Source: Micrasema longulum
Lineage: Eukaryota; Arthropoda; Insecta; Trichoptera; Brachycentridae
NCBI GenBank assembly: GCA_022494885.1
Contig: JAGVSM010003564.1
Coordinates: forward strand, 1-64,000
DNA length: 64,000 nucleotides
Reading direction: 5' to 3'
Positions within the stretch are counted from its first letter, which is position 1; each line of letters begins with the position of its first letter. The notes beneath the pieces are model-generated. The model worked only from the letters and a program-made list of their open reading frames with translations, did no database searches and was not told the DNA's origin. The translations under genes were made by a program, and so were the position numbers. Below are positions 52,601 to 63,749 of this stretch, piece after piece.

Positions 52601-53784
52601 TATATATACGTGTTTATACAAGTAAAAGTGACCATTTGCAAAAATGACGAAATCGAGGTTATTGACTTTTTGACATCGTATTACTATAATGCTTGACTAA
52701 TAAAAATGCCAAGTCGATCCGACACTCCATAAATAATTTAGTTTTAAAAATATGTGACCATTTAATAGAAGCTCACAGATTTTGACAAGTAAAACTGACC
52801 AACACACAGAGTCACATTTATTAGTAAATTTAAGATCCAAAGAATTGACCAAGTAACAGTTAGTCAATTTTATTTGTAGGTAGATGTCATCAGTGAAGAG
52901 TTAGTTAGAGTTAGTAGTACTGACTACTGAATTAGTAAGTTAGTATACGTTTTGTATTTGACAGATACGATTTTTTTAAATAAAAAGTCAACTAATAAAA
53001 TTTATTCTTTAGGTTATTATGTAACACTTCTTAATTATTTATTCTCTTTTACTTATTTTGTATTTCTGTGTTTATTTAACCTTTATAAATATTAAGAAAT
53101 GGATTATTGAAATTAAAAATACCAAAAACAAATTCATATTTTTAGAAAAATAAAATACCACCTCCCCTCAATGAACGAAACAAACTGATTATCTGCAAAA
53201 TTTCATGACAAATTTTACAGGTAAACTTGAACTAAGTTTTTCTTTTTTTTTATAAAAGTGATAATGTTTTTTTTAATACGTTTATACTTTACAATAAAGC
53301 TGAAGGTACCGCACATATAATGTAAAATTACCAACCACCTACTTGAAAAATCTGATCTTTGAGAAGCAATTGAACTCTAGAAAAACACTAAAATGGCTCC
53401 CCTGAACATTATTGATTTTGTCACCTGGTCAATTTATCTTGTATGACCACGATATGTTATATAAATAAATTGGTATATGTACAAAAGTACACTTTATGAT
53501 ATTTATTGTGGCGTACGTTTAATTTGGTTAAAATTATTTATGTTAGGTTAAGTCGAATACATTGTTTAACAAATTTAAAACAAGCAAATAGTAAAAACAT
53601 TAGTTTTCAATAACTTCGAATTAAAAATTGTTCTGTTAAGTTAATCAGTGTATGCTTATTGCTTATTTGTTAGTAAATCTGTATTTACTTAGTATTTGTA
53701 TTTACTTAGTATTTGTATGCTCTAACGAATACTTGTAAAAAACACTTGTATGAATAGGTACTACATAAATAATAGTATTTTTAT
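52601..53784. other. Unassigned AT-rich DNA
   Basis: Contains a small tandem repeat, three units of TATTTACTTAGTATTTG-like sequence (53680-53720), and GTTAGTTAGAGTTAGTAG (52896-52915). No gene. Confidence 0.4.
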
Positions 53785-53929
53785 AAATTTGTTGCAACAG
53801 AGAGGAACAACATTTTTGAGAAGGAAATGTGGAAGTCTAGGCATTAACAGGGCTTGTGACCTGTTATTGGGCCGTTTAAACATAGGCAGAATGGTGAATG
53901 TAAAATGGCTACTTAAATCAGCTAACTAA
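53785..53929 (-). repeat. Family F copy F10 (left arm)
   Basis: TTTGTTGCAACAGAGAGGAAC, GGAAGTCTAGGCATTAACAGG, ACCTGTTATTGGGCCG, AGGCAGAATGGTGAATG. The direct arm is at 54565-54725; the two are separated by an insertion. Confidence 0.75.
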
Positions 53930-54564
53930 ACGGGAGGTTGTGCGGCATCTATTTTCAAGCCTCTCATAATTTCACACAAATTACTATTGACAATAATATT
54001 CCGGCGCCCTCCAATATACCCTTCAGAACAGTTATTCCAATACATGAAGGTGCTGGATACAACTGTACCTAAAATAAGCACTTACACATTTCTGATCGTA
54101 CATTAGGAAGAGGTCTCAGCACAATGTCCGTACGAGGTTTTCCCAGAGCATGAATTCTATCATACCCAAAGCCCGCACGACGTTTGCTCAGAGACATCTC
54201 TCATTTATCGCACCGAGATAGTTCAATATTTTGGAAGAGCGTATTAAGCTCTCAAGGACAGATACTATTTTCAAGAAAGAAGTTAAGGACTGGATTTTCC
54301 TTAGTGGGAGGGATTTGAGTAGGAAACTCCTTAATGATTTTCCGAATGTTTGAGTTTACTGTTTACCATATTGATGTGCCGTATATATGTTTTTTTTTAA
54401 ATTATTTTTTATGTTTCTGATCCTAAATTTGTCGTAATATACTCATGTGTCTGTGCCAACTAATTGCTTGTCCCATTTCAACACGGGACTTTTAGTCCTA
54501 TGGAGTTGGGACTTACGTCTCAAATAATGTACAATAAACTTATATACGTAAATAAATAAATACA
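53930..54564 (+). pseudogene. Likely LINE fragment inserted in family F copy F10
   Basis: A + frame ends ILEERIKLSRTDTIFKKEVK, DWIFLSGRDLSRKLLNDFPN, stop (54350-54352), resembling a LINE C-terminus with its TxFKxxxKxW motif. It is followed by TCAACACGGGACTTTTAGTCC and a tail AAATAAATAAATACATAAAT ending at 54564. Upstream frames are decayed. Confidence 0.5.
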
Positions 54565-54725
54565 TAAATAATGACAGGTCATGTGCCCCGTAAAGGCCTA
54601 GACTTCCATATTCCCTTCTCAAAAATGTTGTCCCTCTCTGTTGCAACAAATTAAAATATTCCCTAGAGAAGAAATCCAGTCAGTCTGCAAATATTCGGAC
54701 ATGCTCAAAACTTTATGGAATTATA
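54565..54725 (+). repeat. Family F copy F10 (right arm and Y)
   Basis: ATGACAGGTCATGTGCCCCG, GCCTAGACTTCCATATTCCC, CTCTCTGTTGCAACAAATT, CCCTAGAGAAGAAATCCAG, CAGTCTGCAAATATTCGG. Confidence 0.75.
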
Positions 54726-55239
54726 TTATTACTAAATAATCCAATGAATTTAGATTTATTTTATCATTACTTTGCATTTTTTCTTAATATAGATTTTTAT
54801 AAAAACTGCACAAAAGTTCGCGACACGTCTAAACCTGAAAATATATCAAGTCAGGTAACGCTCTCGCTTGGTATTTTTTTCTTAGCTGAAAATCTAGAAA
54901 CGCAAAATGTATTTAATTTTATTTAGTGGGCATATCTCATTTCCACATTTAAGAAGGTTGTCAGTAACAGGCATATCCTTTCTACTTCGTTATCCAAAAT
55001 CAATCTTCGTGATGGATGATAGGGGTATAATATCTCTAATTTTAAGATTAAAATACTAATTTGTGCATATTATAATGTACACCGAATGAAATATATTTTT
55101 TTTAGGAGCGAAGGCACTCCCTTCCACGTACCCGACAACCGAAGACCGAAAGTCTTCTGAAAAACATTTTTTTGTCAATAAACGAGTTACGTTGAATACA
55201 TTTCATTTAATAAACCACGATTTTAATTTAATATAACTC
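54726..55239. other. Unassigned AT-rich DNA
   Basis: No gene or repeat recognised. Confidence 0.4.
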
Positions 55240-55322
55240 TCCGGCATTTAAGAATGTTTTGCATATGTCCAAACGTTTGCAAACTGCCTGGATTTCCTCT
55301 CCAGGGAGTTATTCATTGGTTA
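55240..55322 (-). repeat. Family F fragment F11 (Y module only)
   Basis: TGCATATGTCCAAACGTTTGC, TGGATTTCCTCTCCAGGGAG: an inverted Y module without the rest. Confidence 0.6.
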
Positions 55323-55461
55323 AATATTGGTTTCCGTTGACCTCTTCGCTATACTAGATTAAATTCCCTTTTTTATGTACCAACTTGTAAAAACAATTAT
55401 ACCTCGAATTCATTCATTAGACGTACCTGTAGAAATTATAACGGACTCGGTATTGATGTAG

Positions 55462-55882
55462 ACATTTTTAACTGCACGTTGTATTTGTCCAGAAAATTTC
55501 TTCATGGGGTCGATTATTTGGGATAGTTGCTGAATGTGCATCTTGAGTGGTTTATGCTATGTATATGTGCCGCATGTAATGTATATGTTTGGATTATGTG
55601 CGTTCATGTGTGTGCGTGGATGGCTCGGAGTGTACATTCGGTATTTTTATTTATTTTAATTTATTACCTCCATGGAAAACGCAAATGTCAACAATTATTC
55701 TTTTCTCACTAAAAATTCTTATTTATTTTTTATTTTTTTGTCACATTTAATGTTTATATCTTTTTAATTTGTGAAAACTAAATTGGTCTTTTTATGTTAA
55801 AAAAATGTTGTTTTTAATACTTATATTGTATGACTGTATGTTTTCTGAATAAAATAAAATAAAATAAAATAAATAAAATAAT
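55462..55882 (+). mobile_element. Retroelement family E, copy 3
   Basis: GTAGACATTTTTAACTGCACG, GATTATTTGGGATAGTTGC, GTGGATGGCTCGGAGTGTAC, CCTCCATGGAAAACGCAAATG, and a tail AATAAAATAAAATAAAATAAAT. Nearly the same as 569-951 (inverted) and 28515-28937. The tail abuts a family F copy. Confidence 0.8.
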
Positions 55883-55884
55883 TC

Positions 55885-56100
55885 TTAGGATATCTGAATA
55901 ACTCTCTAGGGAGGAAATCCAGCCAGTCTGCTAACATTTGGTTGTACTCAAAACATTGTTGAATCAACCAACTGGTAAAAGAAGCACTATAAAAATTGAA
56001 AAATTGTTTTCAGGCGTTGCCTAGTAGGTGAATTGGTTCAGCCGGATGAATTTCTCCCACATGATAAAGGTTTCAGCTCTCTTACTTCACAACAGTCAAC
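55885..56100 (+). repeat. Family F copy F12 (left part)
   Basis: CTCTCTAGGGAGGAAATCCAG, CTCAAAACATTGTTGAATC, TTCAGGCGTTGCCTAGTAGG, TTGGTTCAGCCGGATGAA, CATGATAAAGGTTTCAGC. Interrupted after ACAACAGTCAAC (56089-56100). Confidence 0.8.
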
Positions 56101-56554
56101 ATTAAAGGCATCCACCGCATACCCGAATCCGTTTTAAACACTAAATGTTATTCTTCGGATTCACTCATACTAGCAAGATATTTTTTTTTCATTATGAATT
56201 GATTATATTTCATCCTTTACTAACTAAATTCAGTTAAGAAAAGCGCGAACAAATATTTACATTTACAACTTTCAATGTCCCTTTCACTGTCGCTCTAAAA
56301 GCACCGCTCATCTTCTACAAGGTAGAGACAAAGGGAAGTATAAATAAAATAAATTTAAAAAATCTTCACCTATTTCAAACCCCTTTATGTCGACAGTGAT
56401 AGGAACGCCCTCAGGTGACAGTCAAGGCCAGTCACCGGCAGCGCACCCAAAAGCAGCAGACTTACCCAAAGACTACTGGTTGCAAACAAACTTTTGCCAC
56501 CACTCATACCTACTCAATCTGTAATTACTGAAGAATTTTACCTCATCAAACGAA
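56101..56554. mobile_element. Unclassified 454-bp insertion with 12-bp duplication
   Basis: Inserted within a family F copy; ACAACAGTCAAC is present before (56089-56100) and after (56555-56566). The insert starts ATTAAAGGCATCCACCGC, has a GC-richer part (CAGTCACCGGCAGCGCACCC, about 56430-56450) and ends CCTCATCAAACGA. It has no obvious poly-A end, tRNA box or inverted ends, and matches no other repeat I noticed here. Confidence 0.65.
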
Positions 56555-56737
56555 ACAACAGTCAACAGATGGAAGAGTTGAGGATATTCAGTTGATTAAA
56601 CATCGGCAGAATGGTGAATGTTACACAGTTGTAAAAAGGCCACTCAAACCAGCCAACCACAGGTCATAAGCCCTGTAAATGCCTAGACTTCCATATTCCC
56701 TTCTCAAAGATCTTTTCCCTCGGTTGTAACAAATGTT
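56555..56737 (+). repeat. Family F copy F12 (right part)
   Basis: ACAACAGTCAACAGATGGAAG, GGCAGAATGGTGAATGTTAC, CACAGGTCATAAGCCCTG, GACTTCCATATTCCCTTCTC: resumes exactly where 56100 stops. Confidence 0.8.
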
Positions 56738-58457
56738 GATCTTCCGCTTTTTGCCTATTTTACCGAGTTTGGCAAATCGCTGCCCTAGTTCTTGTATGTT
56801 CAATAGACCATTTTGCAAATTTTACAAGAGACATTTTTTAAAGTCAAATAAGAAAAATCAGTATGTGGAAATTGGAACTCAAAAAATGCTAAAAATACAA
56901 TTTAATAACGAAAAAATAAAGATTATTTAGCTACATGGACGCGTAGTAAGATAATTGACATATTGGTATTCATAACTTAATTTTGTTAAAAATTGTATAT
57001 TGAACATACAAGAACTAGGGCAGCAAAATTGCATGGAAGGCTAATATCGAATATTGTAATTCTTCTTCATGACCATATTGCAATTACAAATAGGGAATTT
57101 TAATTTGAGTAAGTTGATAATTATATCGCGTATCATTTGAAAACGAGGCTATAAAAATATATGCTGTTCGTCTTCTATTTTCATAATCAATAACAATGAT
57201 CTTCCACCTAGAACTTTCTTCGATTAATTTGAATAAATTCCTCACATTTACCGATCTCTACACCAAAAAGCCATTTCCATTCGATGTAGGCAACTTTTGC
57301 TTTACTCTTTCTAGTACTTTGTGTAAAAAAGTCAAAACCATTTATATGCTTAACTTTTTGCTGAAATAGAACTATTTTGTTCTTTGGAAGGGGATCAAAA
57401 TCTAACTCGGACAGACAGTCGACTGGTGCTTATTGTGTTTAAGGTTTGCATAGTTGTAGGTTGAAATAGGGGTGATTTTGTCGGTGTTTTAACTACTTTG
57501 GGGGAGTACGTTCTAATCTACACGTAGGGGAAGAATTGTTTGCTGAAGGGGGCTGTTAACCGCTGAATATTATGCAAATTTAGTTTTGGCGGGCGTTCCT
57601 TTGGGTTCCAGAACGTGGATAACGTCATGATAATGAAGGTAATAGTGTATCGATCACTACCAATCAATTGTAAATAAAACTTCGTTTTTTCAAATAGCCA
57701 AGTTTAAAGCAATGATAATCTGCATGCAAAAAATACCTCATGGTTATTGGTTGTTTTATTTTTTCACCATTGTCACTTATCTTTTTTTCTTTTGGTTATG
57801 TGAACTGTTTAAAATATTAATATTAAAATACATAATAATTATTTAAGAGATCCAAAACTACTACCTTGAATTTATGCACGAACATGAAAACTGAAACTTA
57901 TTAAATATAAATAATCCCTGTGGAAATAATTCATTTAGGACCAAGATTTAAAAAAAATCCTGCATATGGAAAGGTTGACCTGAAACTGGTTGTCATTATT
58001 TGATGATTCAATTGTATAAACAAAGTACTTTTTATATAACATCGTTTTGAGATTTTTTACTGAATCAAGAACCAATCCGCGTTTTAATTTGAAATGATTC
58101 TGTTTTATTTCCCTTTTTCACTATGTAAAATATCATTTTTCAAATATGAATTGACCCGAAAATTGTAGAAATCTATGAAACATTTGACTAGCTCTTGGGT
58201 AAATGTAAAATAGCTGCTTAGATGAAAAATGTATCATTCAAAATAATTCACTGATAAACCCACCAACTAAAAAGAATAGGCCATTCTGATTTTATGTAGA
58301 CATACCGTGGGATGAAAAAAATTAAACTGTTTATCAGGAATGGATTGCTGTTGATAAAGTTTGATTGGCTCGGTGTCTCAATGTTCTTATAGTTAAACAA
58401 AGTTCTATTAAATATTCACCAACTAGTCTATTCGAAAGTAAATTGTATCTTATTTAT
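56738..58457. other. Unassigned intergenic DNA
   Basis: AT-rich; a 65-codon frame near 56733-56930 overlaps family F and has no domain. TACAAGAACTAGGGCAG (57007-57023) is the reverse complement of CTGCCCTAGTTCTTGTA (56780-56796), a small inverted repeat about 230 bp apart. Confidence 0.4.
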
Positions 58458-58690
58458 TCACACGAGCAATCTTCTAATGACGCATGTTCCACGATATCCC
58501 CAAAGCCCACAGCACCATTTTGTGAGTATAGTTAAAAATCCAACGAGTTGGCAAACCTCTTCAGGGTTTCCAATCTTCATATTGCTCACAGCGGGACATA
58601 AATGTCTCCCTTGAGGAACACCAGTCTTCACTCCGGCCAATAAAGTCGATTTCCAATGGAAACGTTTTCTCGGATCCGTGATCTTGTGAG
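58458..58690 (-). pseudogene. Possible LINE reverse-transcriptase fragment
   Basis: The minus frame reads DPRKRFHWKSTLLAGVKTGV, PQGRHLCPAVSNMKIGNPEE, VCQLVGFLTIL. GVPQGxxLxP is the conserved RT block (SGVPQGSxLGPLLF) of CR1/Jockey-like LINEs, here mutated. A second overlapping frame is also open, indicating decay. Confidence 0.5.
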
Positions 58691-59084
58691 TTCAGAAAGA
58701 CTTCGAGATTACTCGAACTTTGGAATAAATACATATACCAATAGATACATAACACAAATTGCTGTGCCAAATAAATAAAAAACCCAGAAAGGGTACATAT
58801 TTGATGCAAAAACTAACCATTTTAATATTAATTTTAATTTCTCTTTGGTCTTTGAATACTAGTATGCATAGGCACCGATTTATAAACAAAGTTAATATAA
58901 CAGGATGAACCTAAACTACAAATGATTTCTTTCTTCTGGCCGTCCGCACAGCCGACGCTCGAACTATATTGAGTTTACCCGTTAATTAGCTTAGCGTAAC
59001 TTAGCTGGAGGCCAATTTTATTTTATGATAGTAATATCATATATAATTAACATATATTATTAACATATATAATTAACATAATAC
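58691..59084. other. Unassigned AT-rich DNA
   Basis: Includes three ATATAATTAACAT-type repeats (59040-59080) just before the LINE at 59085. No gene. Confidence 0.4.
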
Positions 59085-59768
59085 AGTAAATAAATCACTG
59101 AAATTACTTGGCTTCATTAACAGAATATCCTCTGATTTTACTAATGTCCGTACAATCAAAACTCTTTATTGCTCAACTGTCGCCCTCTTCTAGAATATGC
59201 CTTAGTGGTCTGGTCTCCATTCTATGTCAATCGCATAAATCACATTGAATCAGTCCAACATCGCTTGCTTCGAAAAATAGCGTGGATGCTCGGACTAGAG
59301 AGAGATAATTATTCTTATGCTGAAATAGAGTCAATAATAAATATTTCTAGTCTACAAAAACGTAGAACTAATATTTACTCCATATATATGTTCGGCACAC
59401 TAAATGGTATAATCGATGTTCCATCATTACTGGGACAAGTAAAATTCAATATTCCGACTCGTAGATTTAGAAACAATGAAGTATTGTTCATCGATCAGCA
59501 TAGAACAAACTACGGCCTAAATTCTCCAATGACCCGCCTTTGTCGTATTGTTAACTCAAGACAGGATCTGGACTTTTTTGGTTTAGGTTTACAACGATTT
59601 AAACGAGCACTAAATAAATAGTTCAGATCTTGTCTCGATGTCCCTATGTTTGTCAATGCTTCTTTCTTTTTTCTTTAAATGTTTTAAACTACTCTTTTAT
59701 TGTAATATTTAAACCTTATAAATTGTATACATGGACAATGTCCGTTAATAAATAAATAAATAAATAAA
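59085..59768 (+). pseudogene. LINE C-terminal half, copy near tRNA-Leu-AAG
   Basis: From 59085: SVNKSLKLLGFINRISSDFT, then a 150-codon frame (59169-59621) with LLEYALVVWSPFYVNRINHI, VQHRLLRKIAWMLGL, SLQKRRTNIYSIYMFGTLNG and NYGLNSPMTRLCRIVNSRQD. These are the P(H/L)LEYAxxVWSP and VQxRxLRxxxW blocks of Jockey/CR1-like LINEs. The 3' UTR ends TGGACAATGTCCGTTAATAAATAAATAAATAAATAAA. A single frameshift near 59170 aside, this is a fairly young 5'-truncated copy. A second tail of the same family is at 60480-60712. Confidence 0.88.
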
Positions 59769-59771
59769 TAT

Positions 59772-59862
59772 GACAACAGAGATGAGGAACATTTTAAAGA
59801 AGGTAATATAGAAGTCTAGGCATTTACAGGGCTTAAGACTTGTCATTTGATTGTTTAAGGTT
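59772..59862 (-). repeat. Family F variant fragment F13
   Basis: ACAACAGAGATGAGGAACATT, AGAAGGTAATATAGAAGTC, GGCATTTACAGGGCTTAAGAC: the inverted X module of the variant seen at 37302. Confidence 0.65.
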
Positions 59863-60305
59863 TTATATTATATTATTACAGTGGTCAAATATCAATGATA
59901 GAATCGATAAAAATATCCATCAACTTCTAAGTTTCCACTTCGGTCTTAATAAGCACACTCAATATAAAAGATATATATCTTCTATGTATACACATTATAA
60001 AATTATTATATATTTGTATGCATACATTCATACATATGTTTATGATTCCAAAAGTTATATAACTCACTCAGATATAAATAAATATTGTAATATTATGTAA
60101 CTACAGATAACTATGAAGGAGTCATTAATAAAAAAAATGTATTTTGGGAATACTAAGAATACGTACAAATAGTTTAATCGCGGTCAAAGATCACCCAAAT
60201 ATTGTGACGCTTGCGGACCGCGGCACGGTCTACCATCGAGTCGCTCACTGCGATATTTTTATCATGCTTAGCTTAGGTATAACACGAAGCTCCAGGCATC
60301 CACCA
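59863..60305. other. Unassigned DNA upstream of tRNA-Leu-AAG
   Basis: No feature recognised. A short + frame (60144-60341) ends in GSVAERSKALV, which is only the tRNA gene translated. Confidence 0.5.
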
Positions 60306-60387
60306 GGTAGCGTGGCCGAGCGGTCTAAGGCGCTGGTTTAAGGCACCAGTCTCTTCGGAGGCGTGGGTTCGAATCCCACCGCTGCCA
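60306..60387 (+). tRNA. tRNA-Leu-AAG: tRNA-Leu, anticodon AAG
   Basis: 82 bases fold as a complete class II tRNA. The acceptor GGTAGCG pairs with CGCTGCC (one T-G), with discriminator A. D arm with A box TGGCCGAGCGG, anticodon stem CTGGT/ACCAG, loop TTAAGGC giving AAG (60340-60342; read as IAG after deamination, for CUU/CUC/CUA). Variable arm TCTCTTCGGAGGC with a TTCG-type loop, B box GGTTCGAATCC. A T8 run (60391-60398) follows as terminator. It looks functional. Confidence 0.96.
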
Positions 60388-60390
60388 AAA

Positions 60391-60398
60391 TTTTTTTT
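60391..60398 (+). terminator. Pol III terminator of tRNA-Leu-AAG
   Basis: Eight T residues three bases after the tRNA 3' end. Confidence 0.88.
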
Positions 60399-60479
60399 CA
60401 CATTATCATTTTAATTAATATTATTTATTTGAGAATAACATATACTAGTATTTGAGAAAAAAAACCTAATTTATTTCAT

Positions 60480-60712
60480 TTAATGACTCAAATGACCCGT
60501 CTTTATTGTATTGTCAACTTATGACAAAATCTGGACTTTTGTTTAAGTTTTTATCGCGATTTAAACGAGCACTAAATAAATAGTCCAGATCTTGTCATAA
60601 TGTTCCTTATGTTTGTCAATGCTTCTTTTCTTTTTTTTATGTTTTTAACTATTCTTTTATTGAGTATTAAAACCTTATAAATTGTATAAATGGACAATGT
60701 CCGTTAATAAAT
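60480..60712 (+). mobile_element. LINE 3' end, same family as 59085-59768
   Basis: AATGACTCAAATGACCCGTC, TTGTCAACTTATGACAAAATC, TTTAAACGAGCACTAAATAAATAG, GGACAATGTCCGTTAATAAATAA. It covers the last ~30 codons (decayed) and the 3' UTR. Confidence 0.8.
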
Positions 60713-60799
60713 AAATGTCTTTCTCGCGATGAAAATATCTATACGATTCAACTACAAACTAAAAAATAATTCTCTTTCAACGGTTTTTTTAATAAAAGA

Positions 60800-61195
60800 T
60801 AAACTTTAGATAGTAAACACTCCTATCGTGAACGTATTGATAATAGTGTCAACAAATCTCTCAAACTTCTTGGTTTTATCAATAGAATGACGACGGACTT
60901 CAAAAATATCAATACCATTTACTGCTCACTAGTTCGACCCCATATAGAAAATGCCTTATCAATTTGGTCTACATTGTATAGGACTCATATTGATCATATC
61001 GAGTCTGTCTAACGCCGTTTTCTAAGAAAAGTGGTATGGTGGCTCGGATTACAAAGGGGTGAATATTCCTATTTTAAAATAGAGCAATCTCTTAATATGT
61101 CTTTGGAGAAACGTAAACAGACTCGAAACATTGTTCAAGTATTTTAAAATTATATGTTAAACGCTTTTCTGTAATAAAGCCAGATTTTGCAGTTT
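60800..61195 (+). pseudogene. LINE fragment, same LINE as 220-510
   Basis: + translation: SYRERIDNSVNKSLKLLGFI, NTIYCSLVRPHIENALSIWS, a stop replacing the usual Gln in ESVQRRFLR, RKVVWWLGLQRGEYSYFKIE and SLEKRKQTRNIVQVF-stop. These are the LINE blocks VRPxLExAxxxWSP and VQRRFLR. Both ends are truncated. Confidence 0.85.
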
Positions 61196-61278
61196 CTAAA
61201 ATCGATCATAAAATCTTACTTTTATATTTGATTAAACGGAACTCACAATTACATCACGCACAGATAGTTATTATAATT

Positions 61279-61450
61279 GGCGGCATCCGTGGTGTAGCGG
61301 TGAAGACGCTTGACTCACGCGCGGAAGGTTCTGGGTTCGATTCCCGGTGAGAACACAAACATTTAATGTAATTTTTCTCAAGCCTGGGTGTTTTGTGCTG
61401 TAATTCACCACTGTAATTAGGTCTCCTGGCCTGATGTGGTGAAAAAAAAC
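61279..61450 (+). mobile_element. SINE C, best copy
   Basis: GGCGGCATCCGTGGTGTAGCG (A box), GGTTCGATTCCCGG (B box, about 61335), GTGAGAACACAAACATTTAATG, CTGTAATTCACCACTGTAATT, GGCCTGATGTGGTGAAAAAAAA. About 170 bp, tRNA-derived, A-rich end. Acceptor ends do not pair as in a tRNA. Confidence 0.82.
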
Positions 61451-62394
61451 TTGAAATCATAACGTCCGCGTCCTTACTAGAAGTTAATCCAAGAACTCAA
61501 TAAGAGACCCAGTATAGTAAATTCAATATTAGGTACCAAGGCTAAACAGAACTACACAAACTTGAATTGACTATCAGTTATTTCTCAAATCCGATAAGAT
61601 TTTCCAATTCCCTCATAAAATGGAGTCTTTTCTACAAATATCTTTCTAATGATATTTTATCTCTGAATCCAATCCCAAAATGTCAAAAACAGATTAAATT
61701 ATTAAGAAACTTAACAATCTTATGTAGTATTTATTTATTAATTTCAATATACAAATTAAAATAATAAAATAAAACATTTTTATTAGGTTGAGTGCCTTTC
61801 AGCTCTTTTGGTAAAAACCCGTTCTGAGAGGAAATGTATTATATTAGAAAGAATAATCAAATATGATATTCTGAGTAAGTTTTTTCATTACGTATTACTT
61901 GAAATTAGAATCCCAAAAGAATGATAATCACAATTCAAATATACATATTATCAATACATTGAATTAAAACATATAAAATTATATTCAAATCTAAAGAAAA
62001 AAGTTGTTTAAATGAATTATTAGCATAATTGTGCAATTTTATTACTAACAGAAAAAAAACACGGTGAATAAAACAAACATTAATCATATCGTAACATGAT
62101 TTTGAGGATAGTGTCTTTTTTTACAATTTAAGTTTCTATTATTCTTATTCCGGGCGCATTTTTTTCAATAAACAAATAAACATGCTGAAATTTGGTTACG
62201 ATGCATGACATGTTATCATTTAGAACATGCATCCTCAGACAAAAGATTTTTATTTGTAAACTATGTGACTAATTTCCAATTTGTTTTTGAAATTATTTTT
62301 GTAAATAATGTGTTGTTTATTAGTTAAGGTATAACTACTTGTTCAATTTTTATTTGTACAGCTATTTAAAATAAATACATTACATTACATTAAG
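61451..62394. other. Unassigned AT-rich DNA
   Basis: No gene or repeat recognised except TTACATTACATTAAG (62380-62395), a simple-repeat tail before a family F fragment. Confidence 0.4.
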
Positions 62395-62485
62395 TAGCCA
62401 CTTTACACGCTGTATAACATTCACCATTTTGGGTATGTTTGAACATCCATATATCTTCACTTCTTCAATCTATTTCAAACTCTGT
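62395..62485 (-). repeat. Family F fragment F14
   Basis: AGTAGCCACTTTACACGCTG, TATAACATTCACCATTTTGGG, GTTTGAACATCCATATATCTTC: central part only, diverged. Confidence 0.55.
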
Positions 62486-62949
62486 TCTTTTTGCCAACAG
62501 GTGTACACTTAATGTAAGAATACGATTTTCAAAAATGTATTGAATATTATTTAACTGTTACCAAAAATTCATTTTTAAAAAATGTGTAGAAATTATAATA
62601 AATTTAGGAAATAATCTGATTGGGATACATTAAAAACGAACGTTGTTTGTAAACATTTGAGTACAAACTTTTTTGTATGCCAAAAAATAGCATCCTCCCA
62701 TTTTTTTAGTACCTGCATTCTCGTCAAATGCAGCCCTGGTAGGTCGATGAATAAAACATTTACGCTCCTAAGTTTTTTTCTACAGATCTCATTGAATATT
62801 TTAAGAGCTACAAACCCAAGGCAAAGCTCATAATTTTGCAAAAAAAACACACGTACATTAGTCCAGTAGTTAGTTAGTCTATCGAGGACACGCATACAAA
62901 CATTGTTTTTTTATATATATAGACACTAATCAAAATAAAAACACTATTA

Positions 62950-63060
62950 GGGTTGTGGTTCCGTGGTAGTATTGTCGACTCACGGGCCAAAGGTCTGAGT
63001 TTCAAATCCCACTCTACCAAAACTCGATTTCCATTTTTCCATGCACAAGTCATTTTTGAG
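62950..63060 (+). mobile_element. SINE B head, copy 3
   Basis: GGGTTGTGGTTCCGTGGTAG, ATTGTCGACTCACGGGCC, GAGTTTCAAATCCCACTCTACC, AACTCGATTTCCATTTTTCC. B box altered (GTTTCAAATCCC). Confidence 0.75.
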
Positions 63061-63594
63061 TTTTAGGAAATGTTTTGAAAATTCGAATATTTTAATTGTA
63101 CGAGCAATATTTACATTTGTTAAGAGACTAGATATAATGATATATTGGCAAACCTTTTAAGTACATCCGTCAGAGTTTATTGTGTAAAAAGTTTAAAAAT
63201 TCGCAATGTATCTTATACACTTACTACTACTTACACTGCGCACCGCCGACTTACATTATTTTTTAAAGGCTTATCAATCTTGATTAATAGATGTTCGTGG
63301 CGCTAAAGGAAAACTTTCGTTTTCTACCAAAAAGAATGGTTTCTTTACATGACCATTAATCTTGACCGATGATAAGACTATAAAGTGATATGGAAAGATG
63401 AATTAATTAACTCGAGGCCAAATTTCTTTCTCAAAATAGCAGATTAATCACGCAGTACAATAATTCATCCGTAATTTTTCTTATGCTGTGTGTAGGTACT
63501 GTTTTAACGTGGTGTTTTATCTGCATATCAGGAAAATATAAACCACAGAAAGCGTTACCTTCTACCTACATACATACCATATAATATATTGCGT
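63061..63594. other. Unassigned DNA
   Basis: No recognised gene or repeat. Confidence 0.4.
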
Positions 63595-63735
63595 GTCGGC
63601 CTCCTGCTGCAGTGGTCAGCGCATTTGCCTAGCTTGCAAGAGGTGTCGGGTTCGATTCCCGACATGGTTGACATAAAATATTTGTTATTTAAAAGGTGTT
63701 TTACACTAAAATATTTTATAATTTACCCTGGACTT
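63595..63735 (+). mobile_element. SINE A, 5' part
   Basis: GTCGGCCTCCTGCTGCAGTGG, GTCAGCGCATTTGCC, GTCGGGTTCGATTCCCGAC, ATGGTTGACATAAAATATTTG, ending near TTTACCCTGGAC where a LINE fragment begins. Confidence 0.8.
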
Positions 63736-63749
63736 TCACTAAGTTTTGC

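Noticed and set aside
60144..60341. 65-codon + ORF ending in GSVAERSKALV
   Set aside because: The ending is the tRNA-Leu-AAG gene read as protein, a well-known annotation artefact.
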